A DNA stretch of 64,000 nt, from assembly GCF_004521965.1 (NCBI RefSeq), contig NZ_SDGK01000054.1, positions 1-64,000 on the forward strand, written 5' to 3'. The notes under the pieces were generated by a model. That model was not told the DNA's origin and did no database searches. It worked only from the letters and a program-made list of their open reading frames with translations. This DNA is from Weissella cibaria (lineage in GTDB: Bacteria; Bacillota; Bacilli; Lactobacillales; Lactobacillaceae). Of this stretch, positions 1 to 9,037 are shown one piece after another. A program made the translations under genes and the position numbers. Each line of letters starts with the position of its first letter. The stretch's first letter is position 1.

Positions 1-17
1 CCACTTTTTTACTGTCA
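1..17 (-). CDS. Possible start of the gene downstream of lacM (edge fragment)
   Basis: An ATG lies at 17-15, two bases after the lacM stop codon, and opens a frame reading MTVKK before the window ends. A start placed this tightly behind lacM suggests another gene of the same operon, but only five complete codons are visible. The product cannot be named. Confidence 0.3.
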
Positions 18-19
18 TA

Positions 20-970
20 CTAATCAATTCTCTCTGCTGCTAGCTGCGTAATCAAAAACTGAGCCTGATGATTCTGTTCACCCGAAACACGATAGGTTGG
101 TTGCACATCTGCACCCCAGCTATCAATACCGCCAACACCGCGAACGGCACCTAAAATCGAGACAACACCGCGTCTCACAGGGGGTAACTCATTCAAATGC
201 GTGGCTGCTTCAAGCTCCAACGGCGAAAAAGGCAGCACTGAGAAAGCAAACGGTTGTGCATTTTTTTCGATTCGCAGTCCTTGTTGTGCCAAATTTTTTA
301 AGACCACCGAATCCGTTTTAATATGCATCCCCATTTCTTGGGGGACTAAATACGGTGTTATCGGCATTCCCGCGATATCATACGTACCAACCTCACCACC
401 GCGCCAGCGGTCTGGATATGTTTCTCCCGATAGGCCTGTGTAGGTGTACCCTTGAAATGGCGTCGGCGTTACAAATCGTAATCCGAACACCGGTAGTTCT
501 GGTAACCCTTTCCGACCAGTATAGTGTGCCGTCACCTGTAATGTTCCGGCCGGCATCACGGTATAGCTAATGTCAACCGTCGTTTGCGGTTCAGTCGCGG
601 TTGTATACGTAAACACAATCGTCACTGTCGTGGCAAATTGCTGGTCATCATAGTGATTATTTTGTGGCGCAATTGGCTGACCAATGGTTTGCTGGTCGAC
701 TGACACGACAAAATTGGTAACCGTACTGAATTGGTCAGCACCAAGCCATTGTGCTGACCGGCGCGAGAAACCATTCCCCCGATCGTTATCGGTCGTGGCA
801 CGCCAAAAGGCTGGCTTCGGGCCACGGTATAGCCACTCTTGTCCACCGAATCGTAACGACTCCAGACCACCACGTTCATAACTAAATAAATAACTCACTG
901 CCCGATGATGCACGCCAAGGACACCATCTCCGTAAACAATACGTAATGGCTTAGTTGTCAAATTGTTCAT
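20..970 (-). CDS. lacM: Beta-galactosidase small subunit LacM
   Basis: Small subunit of the two-subunit LAB beta-galactosidase LacLM (GH2), which hydrolyses lactose in the cytoplasm. The 316 residues correspond to the C-terminal beta-sandwich (Bgal_small_N) of single-chain LacZ: the early segment RATTDNDRGNGFSRR is the conserved family motif and the length is normal for LacM. The start overlaps the end of lacL by 20 bases, the usual arrangement for translational coupling. The frame itself is intact, but its catalytic partner LacL is broken, so an active enzyme is unlikely. Whether LacM is still translated without full reading of lacL is unknown. Confidence 0.93.
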   Translation of the reverse strand: MNNLTTKPLRIVYGDGVLGVHHRAVSYLFSYERGGLESLRFGGQEWLYRGPKPAFWRATTDNDRGNGFSRRSAQWLGADQFSTVTNFVVSVDQQTIGQPIAPQNNHYDDQQFATTVTIVFTYTTATEPQTTVDISYTVMPAGTLQVTAHYTGRKGLPELPVFGLRFVTPTPFQGYTYTGLSGETYPDRWRGGEVGTYDIAGMPITPYLVPQEMGMHIKTDSVVLKNLAQQGLRIEKNAQPFAFSVLPFSPLELEAATHLNELPPVRRGVVSILGAVRGVGGIDSWGADVQPTYRVSGEQNHQAQFLITQLAAERID

Positions 971-2823
971 AATAGTACGCTACTTCCTGTAAAGCTGGTT
1001 TTGGTTGACGGTCAGCAAAGAATAATCCATTACCGGAAAACTCGTAATCTGAATGGCGATCATTGAAGTCACCACCATAACTTAATACTTGTTCACCTGT
1101 TATAGCGTCACGTTGCCAAATCGCCTGGTCCACATAGTCCCAGACAAATCCACCTGTGTAAGCTGGCGACTGATTATACAGCGCCATATAGTCATCAAAG
1201 CCGCCAACTGAATTCCCCATACTATGCATGAACTCACAGTTTAGGTACGATTTGGCCGGCTTTTGCTGGAGATACGCTAAAATGTCTGCCGGGGATGCAT
1301 ACATCCGACTTTCAACGTCAGAAATCACTGCATTGAATTGGCGATTGTGAAAGACACCCTCATAATGGGTTAACCGTGTCTTATCGTGCTCCTTATAGAA
1401 TGCATTCATTGCGGCAATATTTTCACCCGCATATGATTCATTACCAAGTGACCAAAATAGAATCGAGACGTGATTTTTAAACTGCTCATAATTGCTACGT
1501 GCCCGATCTAGCACCACTTCTCGCCATGCGCTATGACTCCCTGGTACATTCACAGAAGGCCCAACGGCACCCATTTTTTGCCAGGTACCATGAGATTCTA
1601 AATTGGTTTCCGCCATAACGTAGACGCCCGCTTCATCTATCATGAAATACCAAGCCATTTGATTTGGATAGTGCGACGTTCGCACCGCATTGATGTGAAA
1701 CTTTTTAAACAACGCCACATCTTCTGCCATATCAGCCACCGTCAACGCACGTCCACGGCTTGGATGCCACTCATGACGGTTCACACCATTTAAAAATAAT
1801 TGCCGGCCATTCAACTGAATTTGTTGTTCATCCGTTACCGAAAGCGTCCGAAATCCAATTCGATAAGTTACAAAAGCTAATTCAGCACCATCAGCTGCAC
1901 GAATAGTCAACTGCATCTCATAGAGTGTCGGCGACTGATGCGACCATACTTGCACCTCCGGGACTGACAACTCAAAAATGACCTCATCATTTGCAAGCGG
2001 ACGTTGGGTCGTCGCCACCACCTGATTATCTGGACCAATGACAACCGCTTCCAGTCGTGCATCTATTAACCCGGCGTGTTGCACAGTAACCGTCCCCGTT
2101 ACTTTACCCACGTTGCCAGTAACGGTTGGCACAAGGACACATCTTGTACATCGACTGGTGTGCTTGCTTCTAACCAGACACTCCGAAAAATACCCGAAAA
2201 GCGAAACATACCCTGATCTTCTAAAAATGCTGCTGTGCTTAACTTATAAACAACCACCGCTAAAAAGTTCTCACCGGATACCAAGTATGACGTGATATCA
2301 AACTCCGCCCGACTGAAACTGTCTTCTGAATACCCGACAAAGTGGCCATTGACCCAAACATACATCGCCTGTTAGACGCCTTCAAATTGCAGTCGCACCG
2401 TACGATTCGTAAAATATTCTGGCACTTCAAATGTCCGGGTATATTCACCCACCGGGTTATCGCTAGCTTCACTAAAAATACTGGGATAACTCGTTTCATC
2501 TTCATCAATCATTGGTGGTCGCCGATACACATGGCCATCCCAAGGATATAACGTATTAATGTACTGAATTTGCCCAAAACCTTGTAACTGAATATGGCCC
2601 GGGACCTGAATAGAAGTAAAATTTTGCCGAGCGACCTGATTCTTTGGCTCAAAAAACGCCGGCGTACGGTGTTGTGGTGTTTCACCATAATGAACTGTCG
2701 TAACCGCTGTGACCCATTTCGATAAGCCGATGCCGACTCATATACTGTGTGATCACTACGGGCAGGTAATTTGCCAACCCTAAAAACTGTTGGATCATCC
2801 AACCATGCTAACGATGCTTCCAT
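951..2823 (-). pseudogene. lacL: Beta-galactosidase large subunit LacL, multiply mutated
   Basis: The gene would encode the catalytic GH2 subunit of LacLM (about 625 aa). It begins MEASLAWLDDPTVFRV after a G-rich ribosome binding site, then loses frame near 2695, where the sequence that should encode a conserved SLNGxW-like stretch is missing; about 22 bases appear deleted. The next correct segment (QVPGHIQLQGFGQIQYINTL) runs to an in-frame TAA at 2374-2372, in place of the Glu codon expected after EGV. A third lesion, loss of one base near 2131-2134, shifts frame again. The remaining 393-codon frame holds the catalytic region (NRHEWHPSRG, ETNLESHG, WSLGNESYAGE). Three independent lesions make this a true pseudogene rather than a read error. 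Confidence 0.92.
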
Positions 2824-2840
2824 AATTCCCCCCAATCATT

Positions 2841-2854
2841 TGTAAACGCTTTCA
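2841..2854 (-). promoter_or_regulatory. cre operator (CcpA) of lacLM
   Basis: TGTAAACGCTTTCA matches the catabolite-responsive element consensus TGWAARCGYTWNCW at every position. It lies 17 bases upstream of the lacL start codon, downstream of a TATAGT that could be a -10 box. Binding of CcpA here would block transcription when preferred sugars are present (inference from the consensus). Confidence 0.85.
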
Positions 2855-2919
2855 AACTATAGTCTACACACATTTCACAAAATGACCACCCAACTTTTTA
2901 TACCGTTTTTTACTAATAA

Positions 2920-2969
2920 CAAAACAGCGCCCAAACTGCACCGATAAAACCGGCCGTTTAAGCGCTGTG
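2920..2969 (-). terminator. Terminator after clpL
   Basis: On the minus strand, arms ACAGCGC and GCGCTGT (2968-2962 and 2931-2925) enclose a loop with its own GC-rich core, followed by TTTTGTTATT. The position just after the clpL stop fits a rho-independent terminator. Confidence 0.6.
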
Positions 2970-2990
2970 TATTAATTATTTGCAGTTAGC

Positions 2991-5108
2991 TTAGTCCGCT
3001 GCAACTTCTGAAATCTCAATTGTGTCATCGACCAAATCAGCTTGCAACGTCTTAGCATCCAAGTGATCCAAGTAGAAGTCAGTCACCTTGTCACGAATTT
3101 GCTGTTCAATTACACGACGTAGTGGTCGTGCACCCATTGCTTCATCGTAGCCTTCCTCAATCAACCAATCCTTGGCAGCTGGCGTTACTGACAAAGTAAT
3201 GTCTTTCTTAGCTAATGTGTGGTTCACATCAGCCAACATCAAATCAACAATTTGTTGCAAATCATCCTTAGTCAAATGTGAGAATTCGACAATCGCATTA
3301 AAACGATTCAAGAATTCTGGACGGAAGTATGGTGCCAAACGGTCATTAAGCGTTTGGTCAGCAACATCTTGCCCCGTGAGCGCTTCATTACCAAAGCCCG
3401 CGTTTGACGTTGCAATCACCACGGTATTCTTAAAGTTGACCGTGTTACCTTGACCATCCGTCAAACGACCATCATCCATAACTTGTAGTAGCAAAGTCAA
3501 GACTTGCGGATTTGCCTTTTCAATCTCGTCAAGCAAGACGATGGCATATGGTTGACGACGAACCCGTTCAGTCAACGTGTTACTGTTATCATCGTACCCA
3601 ACATAACCAGCTGTCGCCCCAATCAACTTTGAGACTGCTGTCAAGTCAGAATACTCTGACATATCCAAGCGAATGACGTGCTCCTTAGATCCAAACATAT
3701 CCAAAGCTAATTGCTTGGCTAGTTCAGTCTTACCAGTTCCCGTTGGACCAACAAACAAGAAGCTACCGATTGGACGGTTACCATCATCGAAGCCGGCACG
3801 GTTACGACGAATTGCCCGTGATACAGCTTCGACCGCTTCATCTTGACCAATAACCTTACCACGCAAACGTTCGTTAATTCCCTTCAAACGCTCAATATCT
3901 GAAGCGCCCATTTGGGCAACAGGAACCCCTGTCAAACGTTCAACACTTTCAGCAACATCATTCACCGTCGCCGTCACGTGCTTAGCCTCACCAGCATTAT
4001 CAATCTGCTCTTGCAGCTTATCAATCGTCATCTTGTGCTTAGCTGCTTGCTCATAATCTTCCTTGTCAGCCGCAGCTTGCTGTAAGTCACGTTCACGCTT
4101 AATATCCGCTTCCAAAGACACGACGTCAGCCACTGGATTCTTTGCAGCCAAGTGAGCTGCCGTCATATCCAACAAATCAATCGCCTTATCTGGCAATGAC
4201 CGTTGTGGAATATATTGCACTGAATAGTCGACCGCAGCCTTCAAAACATTATCTGGAATTTCAACATTGTGGTGCTCTGCATACAAATCGCGAATCCCCA
4301 ACAAAATGTTGAATGTATCTTCTGAACTTGGTGCGTTAACCGTCACCTCATTGAAACGACGCGCCAAGGCTGCGTTCTTCAAAATCGTGTTACGGTACTC
4401 ATCTTGCGTCGTGGCCCCAATGACCGTGAACTCACCACGGCTCAAAGCTGGCTTTAAAATATCAGCCAACCCCTTCGAACCAGAATCACCACCCATGGCA
4501 CCTGTACCTAAAATTTGGTGAATTTCGTCAAAGAAGATGATAACGTTCCCTGCTTCATTAACTTCCTTAATCAAATTTTGGACGTTCTCTTCAAAGCTAC
4601 CACGGTATTGGGTACCCGCCTCGATACTTGAAAGATCAATTGAAATAATCTCTTTGTTTCGAATTGACGCTGGTACGTCACCAGCAATAATCGCTTGTGC
4701 TAATCCTTCAACCACAGCCGTCTTTCCAACGCCCGCGTCACCAACTAACACTGGGTTATTCTTCGTACGACGACTCAAAATTTCGGCTGTTTCCTGAATC
4801 TCCTTATTTCGGCCAATTACCGGATCTAACAAACCTTCGCGCGCCTCTTGTGTTAGATTACGACCAAGCTTAGCCAACATACCATCTTGCTTCATCGCAC
4901 CATTCTGTGGTTCAACCTCTGGTAGGTCATTACCTTCTTGACCAGGAAGACGGCCACTTTGTCGATATGCTGCAAACTCTTCCGGCGTCACTTCACGCCC
5001 ATTGATCAAATAACGTGAGTTCTCTGAGTTCAAGCCACCCATGCGGCCCATCATGCGGTTGAAAATATCATTCATATCTGAGTTAAAAGCGTCATTGTAA
5101 TTTGCCAT
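2991..5108 (-). CDS. clpL: Clp ATPase ClpL
   Basis: HSP100 chaperone ATPase of the ClpL type, which protects and disaggregates proteins during heat and acid stress. The 705 residues lack the N-terminal Clp_N double repeat and the zinc finger of ClpE. Instead there is the short ClpL leader with [22 protein letters not shown]1 carries Walker [10 protein letters not shown] and Walker B IIFFDEIH; a short middle coiled-coil follows; NBD2 has GPTGTGKTE and VLLDEIEKA. The start at MANYND is chosen because AAAGGAGCG precedes it at good spacing; the 21 codons further upstream in frame have no such site. A perfect CIRCE element controls it. Confidence 0.93.
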   Translation of the reverse strand: MANYNDAFNSDMNDIFNRMMGRMGGLNSENSRYLINGREVTPEEFAAYRQSGRLPGQEGNDLPEVEPQNGAMKQDGMLAKLGRNLTQEAREGLLDPVIGRNKEIQETAEILSRRTKNNPVLVGDAGVGKTAVVEGLAQAIIAGDVPASIRNKEIISIDLSSIEAGTQYRGSFEENVQNLIKEVNEAGNVIIFFDEIHQILGTGAMGGDSGSKGLADILKPALSRGEFTVIGATTQDEYRNTILKNAALARRFNEVTVNAPSSEDTFNILLGIRDLYAEHHNVEIPDNVLKAAVDYSVQYIPQRSLPDKAIDLLDMTAAHLAAKNPVADVVSLEADIKRERDLQQAAADKEDYEQAAKHKMTIDKLQEQIDNAGEAKHVTATVNDVAESVERLTGVPVAQMGASDIERLKGINERLRGKVIGQDEAVEAVSRAIRRNRAGFDDGNRPIGSFLFVGPTGTGKTELAKQLALDMFGSKEHVIRLDMSEYSDLTAVSKLIGATAGYVGYDDNSNTLTERVRRQPYAIVLLDEIEKANPQVLTLLLQVMDDGRLTDGQGNTVNFKNTVVIATSNAGFGNEALTGQDVADQTLNDRLAPYFRPEFLNRFNAIVEFSHLTKDDLQQIVDLMLADVNHTLAKKDITLSVTPAAKDWLIEEGYDEAMGARPLRRVIEQQIRDKVTDFYLDHLDAKTLQADLVDDTIEISEVAAD

Positions 5109-5185
5109 AAGTTTAATTACGCTCCTTTTTTGTTTATTTTCAGTCTGCCAAGGCTGAGACCCCTCTCTCATTACCTTGTAACATT

Positions 5186-5214
5186 ATTATATACCCGTAA
5201 CAAACTGATTACAA
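5186..5214 (-). promoter_or_regulatory. clpL promoter
   Basis: Minus-strand -35 TTGTAA (5214-5209) and -10 TATAAT (5191-5186) are separated by 17 bases. The CIRCE dyad starts 7 bases upstream of the -35 box, so HrcA bound there could hinder RNA polymerase. Confidence 0.8.
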
Positions 5215-5221
5215 GTGTTTT

Positions 5222-5248
5222 TTAGCACTCTTTTTAATAGAGTGCTAA
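5222..5248. promoter_or_regulatory. CIRCE element (HrcA operator)
   Basis: TTAGCACTC, a 9-base spacer and GAGTGCTAA form the exact CIRCE consensus. HrcA represses class I heat-shock genes at such sites, so clpL is placed in the HrcA regulon. The hrcA gene itself is not in this window. Confidence 0.96.
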
Positions 5249-5288
5249 AAAACAATCACAACTCTGAATAATCCTTAACAGGTGCATG

Positions 5289-5327
5289 AAAAAACCGGTT
5301 GAATCCAAACGAATTCAACCGGTTTTG
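5289..5327 (-). terminator. Terminator after the queT-SDR operon
   Basis: A perfect 14-bp inverted repeat (5291-5304 and 5313-5326, core AAACCGGTTGAAT) with an 8-base loop is followed on the minus strand by a run of T. Confidence 0.85.
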
Positions 5328-5390
5328 GTTTATTTCTCGATTTATTAAATGACAGTCGCGACGGCTTACGCGTGGTATGACGATTTCATC

Positions 5391-6128
5391 TCATTTGATT
5401 GTCCAGCCACCATCAATCGTAAATACTTGCCCTTGGATATACGTCGCCTCAGGGCTCGTTAGGTACAGTGTTAAATCTGCAACTTCTTGTGGATCAGCCC
5501 ACCTTCCAGCGGGCGTGTCGGCTGCGACTTGCGCTGCCATTGCACCATTGCCAGCAAAATCGGCCGCATTCATGGGCGTATTAATGGCACCTGGTGCAAT
5601 GGCATTGACGCGAATACCCTTGTCAGCATAATCTAACGCCAATTGTTTCATCCAACCTACCAGCGCGTGCTTCGACATCGTGTAAGCAGCGCCACCACCA
5701 CCAGCAACTTGACCGGCGATTGATGCCATAAAAACAAACGTGCCATCCTGACGCGCTACCATGTACGGTAGAACCGCCAATGATATTTGAACAGCTGCAT
5801 ACACATTGACCTGCATCAGTTGTTTAATGACCGGGTAAGTGGTTGACAGCGCCGGCTCAAAGGCATCCAGTACACCGGCAGTTGAGAGAAAGACATCAAC
5901 CTGTTCCAATAGCTTTGCATGCCTTGTTAACCAGGTGGCCAGCTGTTCTTCATCTGCCAAATCTAGTTGAAATGCTCTTAAGCGAGGATGATCAATTGAA
6001 ATGACTTGTTTATCCAACGCGATGACAGTTGCACCTGCCACCAAGTAAGTCTTCATTTGCGAAAATCCAATTCCGGAAGCTGCCCCAGTCAGCAAAATCG
6101 TCCGCCGTTCATAATTTTGAGTAATCAT
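5391..6128 (-). CDS. Short-chain dehydrogenase/reductase cotranscribed with queT
   Basis: NAD(P)-dependent SDR oxidoreductase of 245 residues (classical family, FabG-like). The N-terminal Rossmann motif is TGAASGIG, the catalytic YxxxK is YTMSK around residues 152-156, and the C-terminus ends with the usual IxGQVFTIDGGW. Its ATG directly follows the queT stop (TAAATG), with no promoter or terminator between, so it should be expressed from the same preQ1-responsive transcript. The substrate is unknown; the linkage to queuosine precursor uptake is the only hint and could be incidental. The downstream terminator closes the operon. Confidence 0.85.
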   Translation of the reverse strand: MITQNYERRTILLTGAASGIGFSQMKTYLVAGATVIALDKQVISIDHPRLRAFQLDLADEEQLATWLTRHAKLLEQVDVFLSTAGVLDAFEPALSTTYPVIKQLMQVNVYAAVQISLAVLPYMVARQDGTFVFMASIAGQVAGGGGAAYTMSKHALVGWMKQLALDYADKGIRVNAIAPGAINTPMNAADFAGNGAMAAQVAADTPAGRWADPQEVADLTLYLTSPEATYIQGQVFTIDGGWTIK

Positions 6129-6626
6129 TTATTTTTCCAAATCAACACGACGACTTAATAGGTAGAAAATAATTGCCCCAATAATCAAAGCAGCAAGTTC
6201 CCCCAACGCAGTCCAAGCAAATGTTGCCCAGAATGGTGTCTTCGCCATAAAGTATAACTCTGCAGCAACGACCCACATCATCAAGGCATCAATAATTGCA
6301 CTAATCGCTAAACGTTTCACAACGTTTTTTACTTTGCGTGTCGCAAAGTATGACATCGTCGTCATTGCTAACGTTCCAGCTGTTCCAACGATCATATCAA
6401 CAATGCCATACGGCGACCAAATGTTAGCGATAAATACACCAATTGTCAGTGCAATGATATAGCGCTTGTTAAAGACCACCAGGTGATTAAACCCTTCTGA
6501 AAAGCGCAACTGAAATGGACCATACGATGCAAACGGCAGCGCCACCGTCGCCACGGCATAAAGCGCAGCAATAACGGCAATCAGGGATATATCACGAGTT
6601 GAAAAAGACTTCTTTTTTGTTTCCAT
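6129..6626 (-). CDS. queT: Queuosine precursor ECF transporter S-component QueT
   Basis: Substrate-binding membrane subunit of an energy-coupling factor transporter for a queuosine precursor (QueT family, COG4708). The 165 residues form about five hydrophobic segments starting SLIAVIAALYAVATVAL, and the family segment PFQLRFSEGFNHL is present. The start METKKK is preferred because AGGAG lies 10 bases upstream; a TTG six bases earlier is too close to that site. A preQ1-I aptamer sits immediately upstream with its 3' end covering the ribosome binding site, which supports the assignment independently of the protein. The ATPases EcfA/A' and EcfT are not in the window, so a shared module elsewhere is expected. 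Confidence 0.92.
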   Translation of the reverse strand: METKKKSFSTRDISLIAVIAALYAVATVALPFASYGPFQLRFSEGFNHLVVFNKRYIIALTIGVFIANIWSPYGIVDMIVGTAGTLAMTTMSYFATRKVKNVVKRLAISAIIDALMMWVVAAELYFMAKTPFWATFAWTALGELAALIIGAIIFYLLSRRVDLEK

Positions 6627-6634
6627 CTTCAATT

Positions 6635-6671
6635 CTCCTAGTTTTTTTGAGTGGGATGGTTACGAACCACT
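6635..6671 (-). promoter_or_regulatory. preQ1-I riboswitch of queT
   Basis: The minus strand reads AGTGGTTCGTAACCATCCCA, then CT and CAAAAAAACTAGGAG. This is the class I preQ1 architecture: a P1 stem (AGTGG with CCACT), a C-containing loop, an A-rich tail, and a CTAGGAG segment that pairs into the loop. The AGGAG is also the queT ribosome binding site, so ligand binding should hide it (translational control). Confidence 0.9.
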
Positions 6672-6678
6672 GACTTAC

Positions 6679-6707
6679 AGGATAGCAAAATGACACCCGA
6701 CAAGCAA
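6679..6707 (-). promoter_or_regulatory. queT promoter
   Basis: Minus-strand -35 TTGCTT (6707-6702), a 17-base spacer and -10 TATCCT (6684-6679). The expected transcription start, near 6672, coincides with the first base of the preQ1 aptamer, so the mRNA would begin with the aptamer itself. Confidence 0.6.
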
Positions 6708-6791
6708 GCCACGCTTTTAGGACATGGTTGCTAATTTTATCCGATATATGCTACTTTAAAAGAATATTAATTATTAATACGGAGGAATTAT

Positions 6792-7259
6792 ATGAAGCGT
6801 TTTTTTGAGCGATCATTTATCGTCGGCATCGTCACGACGTTAACAATGGTCACAATTATTAGTATTTGGAATGGAACATGGATAGCAGGCTGGCATCGAC
6901 GTACCATCTTAGCTACCCTAACCATTGTCCCGTTAACGTTCGTTTTAGCCACTTTGCTGAAAGAGAACGTTACATTGCCACTAGTCATTAAATTACATAA
7001 CATCTTACCCAAATGGTTTTCAGAACTCGTCCCTCGTCGACACTCCATGGCTATTTTCATCGTAACTGGGAATGTATCAGTCATGTCCTTCTACGGCCTG
7101 TATATGTCACATCATTACGATTCACAGCATTTGGTTCTGTCATACTTCATTCAATGGGCCCACACCTTATTATTCGCAATTCCCTTATTATTATTTATCG
7201 TGCGACCTCTAATAACCGTCGTATTCGATTTAATTTGGCGTGAGGATGATCCTGCTTAA
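6792..7259 (+). CDS. Small integral membrane protein (DUF2798-like)
   Basis: A 155-residue protein with four hydrophobic segments (about residues 8-28, 40-58, 87-106 and 117-137). The pattern is two tandem two-helix units, each ending in basic residues, as in the DUF2798 family; no function is established for that family. A GGAGG box lies 6 bases before the ATG. It is monocistronic: divergent from queT on the left and ended by a terminator on the right. The family assignment is from pattern memory only. Confidence 0.7.
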   Translation: MKRFFERSFIVGIVTTLTMVTIISIWNGTWIAGWHRRTILATLTIVPLTFVLATLLKENVTLPLVIKLHNILPKWFSELVPRRHSMAIFIVTGNVSVMSFYGLYMSHHYDSQHLVLSYFIQWAHTLLFAIPLLLFIVRPLITVVFDLIWREDDPA

Positions 7260-7275
7260 TGTAAATACATACTAA

Positions 7276-7308
7276 AAGATCGGTCTAGTCCAACAGGCCG
7301 GTCTTTTT
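7276..7308 (+). terminator. Terminator after the DUF2798-like gene
   Basis: AAGATCGG pairs with CCGGTCTT (one G:U pair) and is followed by a T run on the plus strand. Confidence 0.7.
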
Positions 7309-7377
7309 AAGCCCCAAAATTAGATTTTTATGTGATTTTTTGATAAGCTAGTTCTCATACGTGTACGAGGAGGTCAC

Positions 7378-8985
7378 ATGAAAAATTCAAAAAAGACCAA
7401 AAAAATCGGCCTATTCCAACTAATCATGCTTGGATTAGGTTCATTGATCGGGTCAGGTTGGCTCTTCGGCGCCTGGGAAGCATCCCAAGTCGCCGGACCA
7501 GCCGCCATTATTTCCTGGGTAATCGGTGGTATAGTTATCGGTGCAATCGCTTATAACTACGTCGAACTGGGAACCATGTTCCCGCAATCTGGGGGGATGA
7601 GTAAATACGCACAATACACTCATGGCTCATTATTAGGGTTCATCGCTTCATGGGCTAATTGGATTTCGCTCATTACGCTAATTCCAATTGAATCAGTTGC
7701 CGCTGTGCAATATATGAGCTCGTGGCCTTGGTCCTGGACAAAATGGACTCAAAGTTTCATGACCAATGGTACGATTACAAACGAAGGGTTATTAGCCGTC
7801 TTCTTCTTTATCGTCGTGTTCACGTTATTGAACTATTGGTCAGTCGAATTGCTCACAAACTTTACAAGTTTTATTTCTGTCTTCAAAATTGGTGTTCCGC
7901 TATTAACAATCATCATGTTAACTTTATCAGGATTCCATCCTGGTAACTACGGGTCATCACTACATGAATTTATGCCATATGGCACGGCACCAATCTTTGC
8001 TGCCACGACAGTATCTGGTATTATCTTCTCATTTAATGCGTTCCAAACCGTTATTAACATGGGAAGTGAAATCGAAAACCCCAAGCGTAATATTGGGCGC
8101 GGTATTACTTATTCACTATTAATTAGTGGTGTACTATACATTCTGTTACAGAGTACATTTATTACCGCATTGAAGCCTGACATGATTGCAGCAAATGGTT
8201 GGCACGGCATTAACTTCGCCTCACCATTCGCTGATCTGGCTATTCTACTAGGTATTCACTGGCTGTCAGTTTTGCTATATATGGACGCTTTTGTATCACC
8301 ATTTGGAACCGGCGTATCCTTCGTCGCATCTTCAAGTCGTACATTGGCTGCCATGGTAACCAATAACCACATTCCAAAATTCGTCGGAAAAATCAACGAT
8401 AAATACGGTACACCCCGTATCGCAGTGGTTGTTAATGCCATTTTGAGCATGCTGATGGTCTCAATTTTCCGTTCATGGGGAACGTTGGCCAGTGTTATTT
8501 CAACGTCAACCTTGATTGCCTACTTGACTGGACCAGTAACTGTTATCTCGTTGCGTAAAATGGCGCCCGAATTTACCCGGCCATTTCGTGGTAAAATCCT
8601 TAAGTTTATGGCACCTCTGTCATTCGTTCTTGCTTCATTAGCAACGTATTGGGCAATGTGGCCTACCACTGTGGAAGTGATTTTGGTTATCTTACTTGGC
8701 CTACCATTCTATTTCTACTACGAATGGCGCAATGGTTTCAATAAAACGAAGCGCGCCTTTAAAGGTAGCTTCTGGATGATTGGCTACTTGATTTTCATTT
8801 CGATTATGTCTTATATTGGGTCGAAAGAATTCAACGGCCAAAATTTGATTCATTACCCACTCGATTTCGTGGTAATTATCGTTGGTTCTCTCCTGTTCTA
8901 TCACTGGGGAACCGGCAGCCACGTCATGACCAAATATTTCAAGCAAGCGCAACGCGTAAACGCAAAGGTTAAATTTAAAAAATAA
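7378..8985 (+). CDS. APC-family amino acid permease
   Basis: A 535-residue cytoplasmic-membrane transporter of the amino acid-polyamine-organocation superfamily. The first helix contains the substrate-binding glycine motif LGSLIGSGWLFG, and helix 6 has FSFNAFQTVINMGSEIENPKRN, whose ENPKR end is typical of the family. At least twelve hydrophobic segments are visible. GAGGAGG precedes the ATG. It stands alone between two terminators. The substrate cannot be told from sequence, and no linked decarboxylase or biosynthetic gene suggests one. The protein is slightly longer than the usual 450-500 residues, with extra helices at the C-terminus. Confidence 0.88.
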   Translation: MKNSKKTKKIGLFQLIMLGLGSLIGSGWLFGAWEASQVAGPAAIISWVIGGIVIGAIAYNYVELGTMFPQSGGMSKYAQYTHGSLLGFIASWANWISLITLIPIESVAAVQYMSSWPWSWTKWTQSFMTNGTITNEGLLAVFFFIVVFTLLNYWSVELLTNFTSFISVFKIGVPLLTIIMLTLSGFHPGNYGSSLHEFMPYGTAPIFAATTVSGIIFSFNAFQTVINMGSEIENPKRNIGRGITYSLLISGVLYILLQSTFITALKPDMIAANGWHGINFASPFADLAILLGIHWLSVLLYMDAFVSPFGTGVSFVASSSRTLAAMVTNNHIPKFVGKINDKYGTPRIAVVVNAILSMLMVSIFRSWGTLASVISTSTLIAYLTGPVTVISLRKMAPEFTRPFRGKILKFMAPLSFVLASLATYWAMWPTTVEVILVILLGLPFYFYYEWRNGFNKTKRAFKGSFWMIGYLIFISIMSYIGSKEFNGQNLIHYPLDFVVIIVGSLLFYHWGTGSHVMTKYFKQAQRVNAKVKFKK

Positions 8986-8987
8986 TC

Positions 8988-9023
8988 AAAAAACCTGATG
9001 ACTTTAAGATCATCAGGTTTTTT
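8988..9023. terminator. Bidirectional terminator between permease and SDR
   Basis: AAAAAACCTGATGA and TCATCAGGTTTTTT form a 14-bp perfect stem with an 8-base loop. T runs on both strands mean it can serve both convergent genes. Confidence 0.9.
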
Positions 9024-9037
9024 GTATATTATCCTCA

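Noticed and set aside
5109-5171. Longer ClpL start (21 extra codons)
   Set aside because: The region contains the ribosome binding site of MANYND, and the family N-terminus starts there.
6635-6671. preQ1-II riboswitch
   Set aside because: The compact 37-base form with an A-rich tail overlapping the ribosome binding site fits class I, not the larger class II fold.
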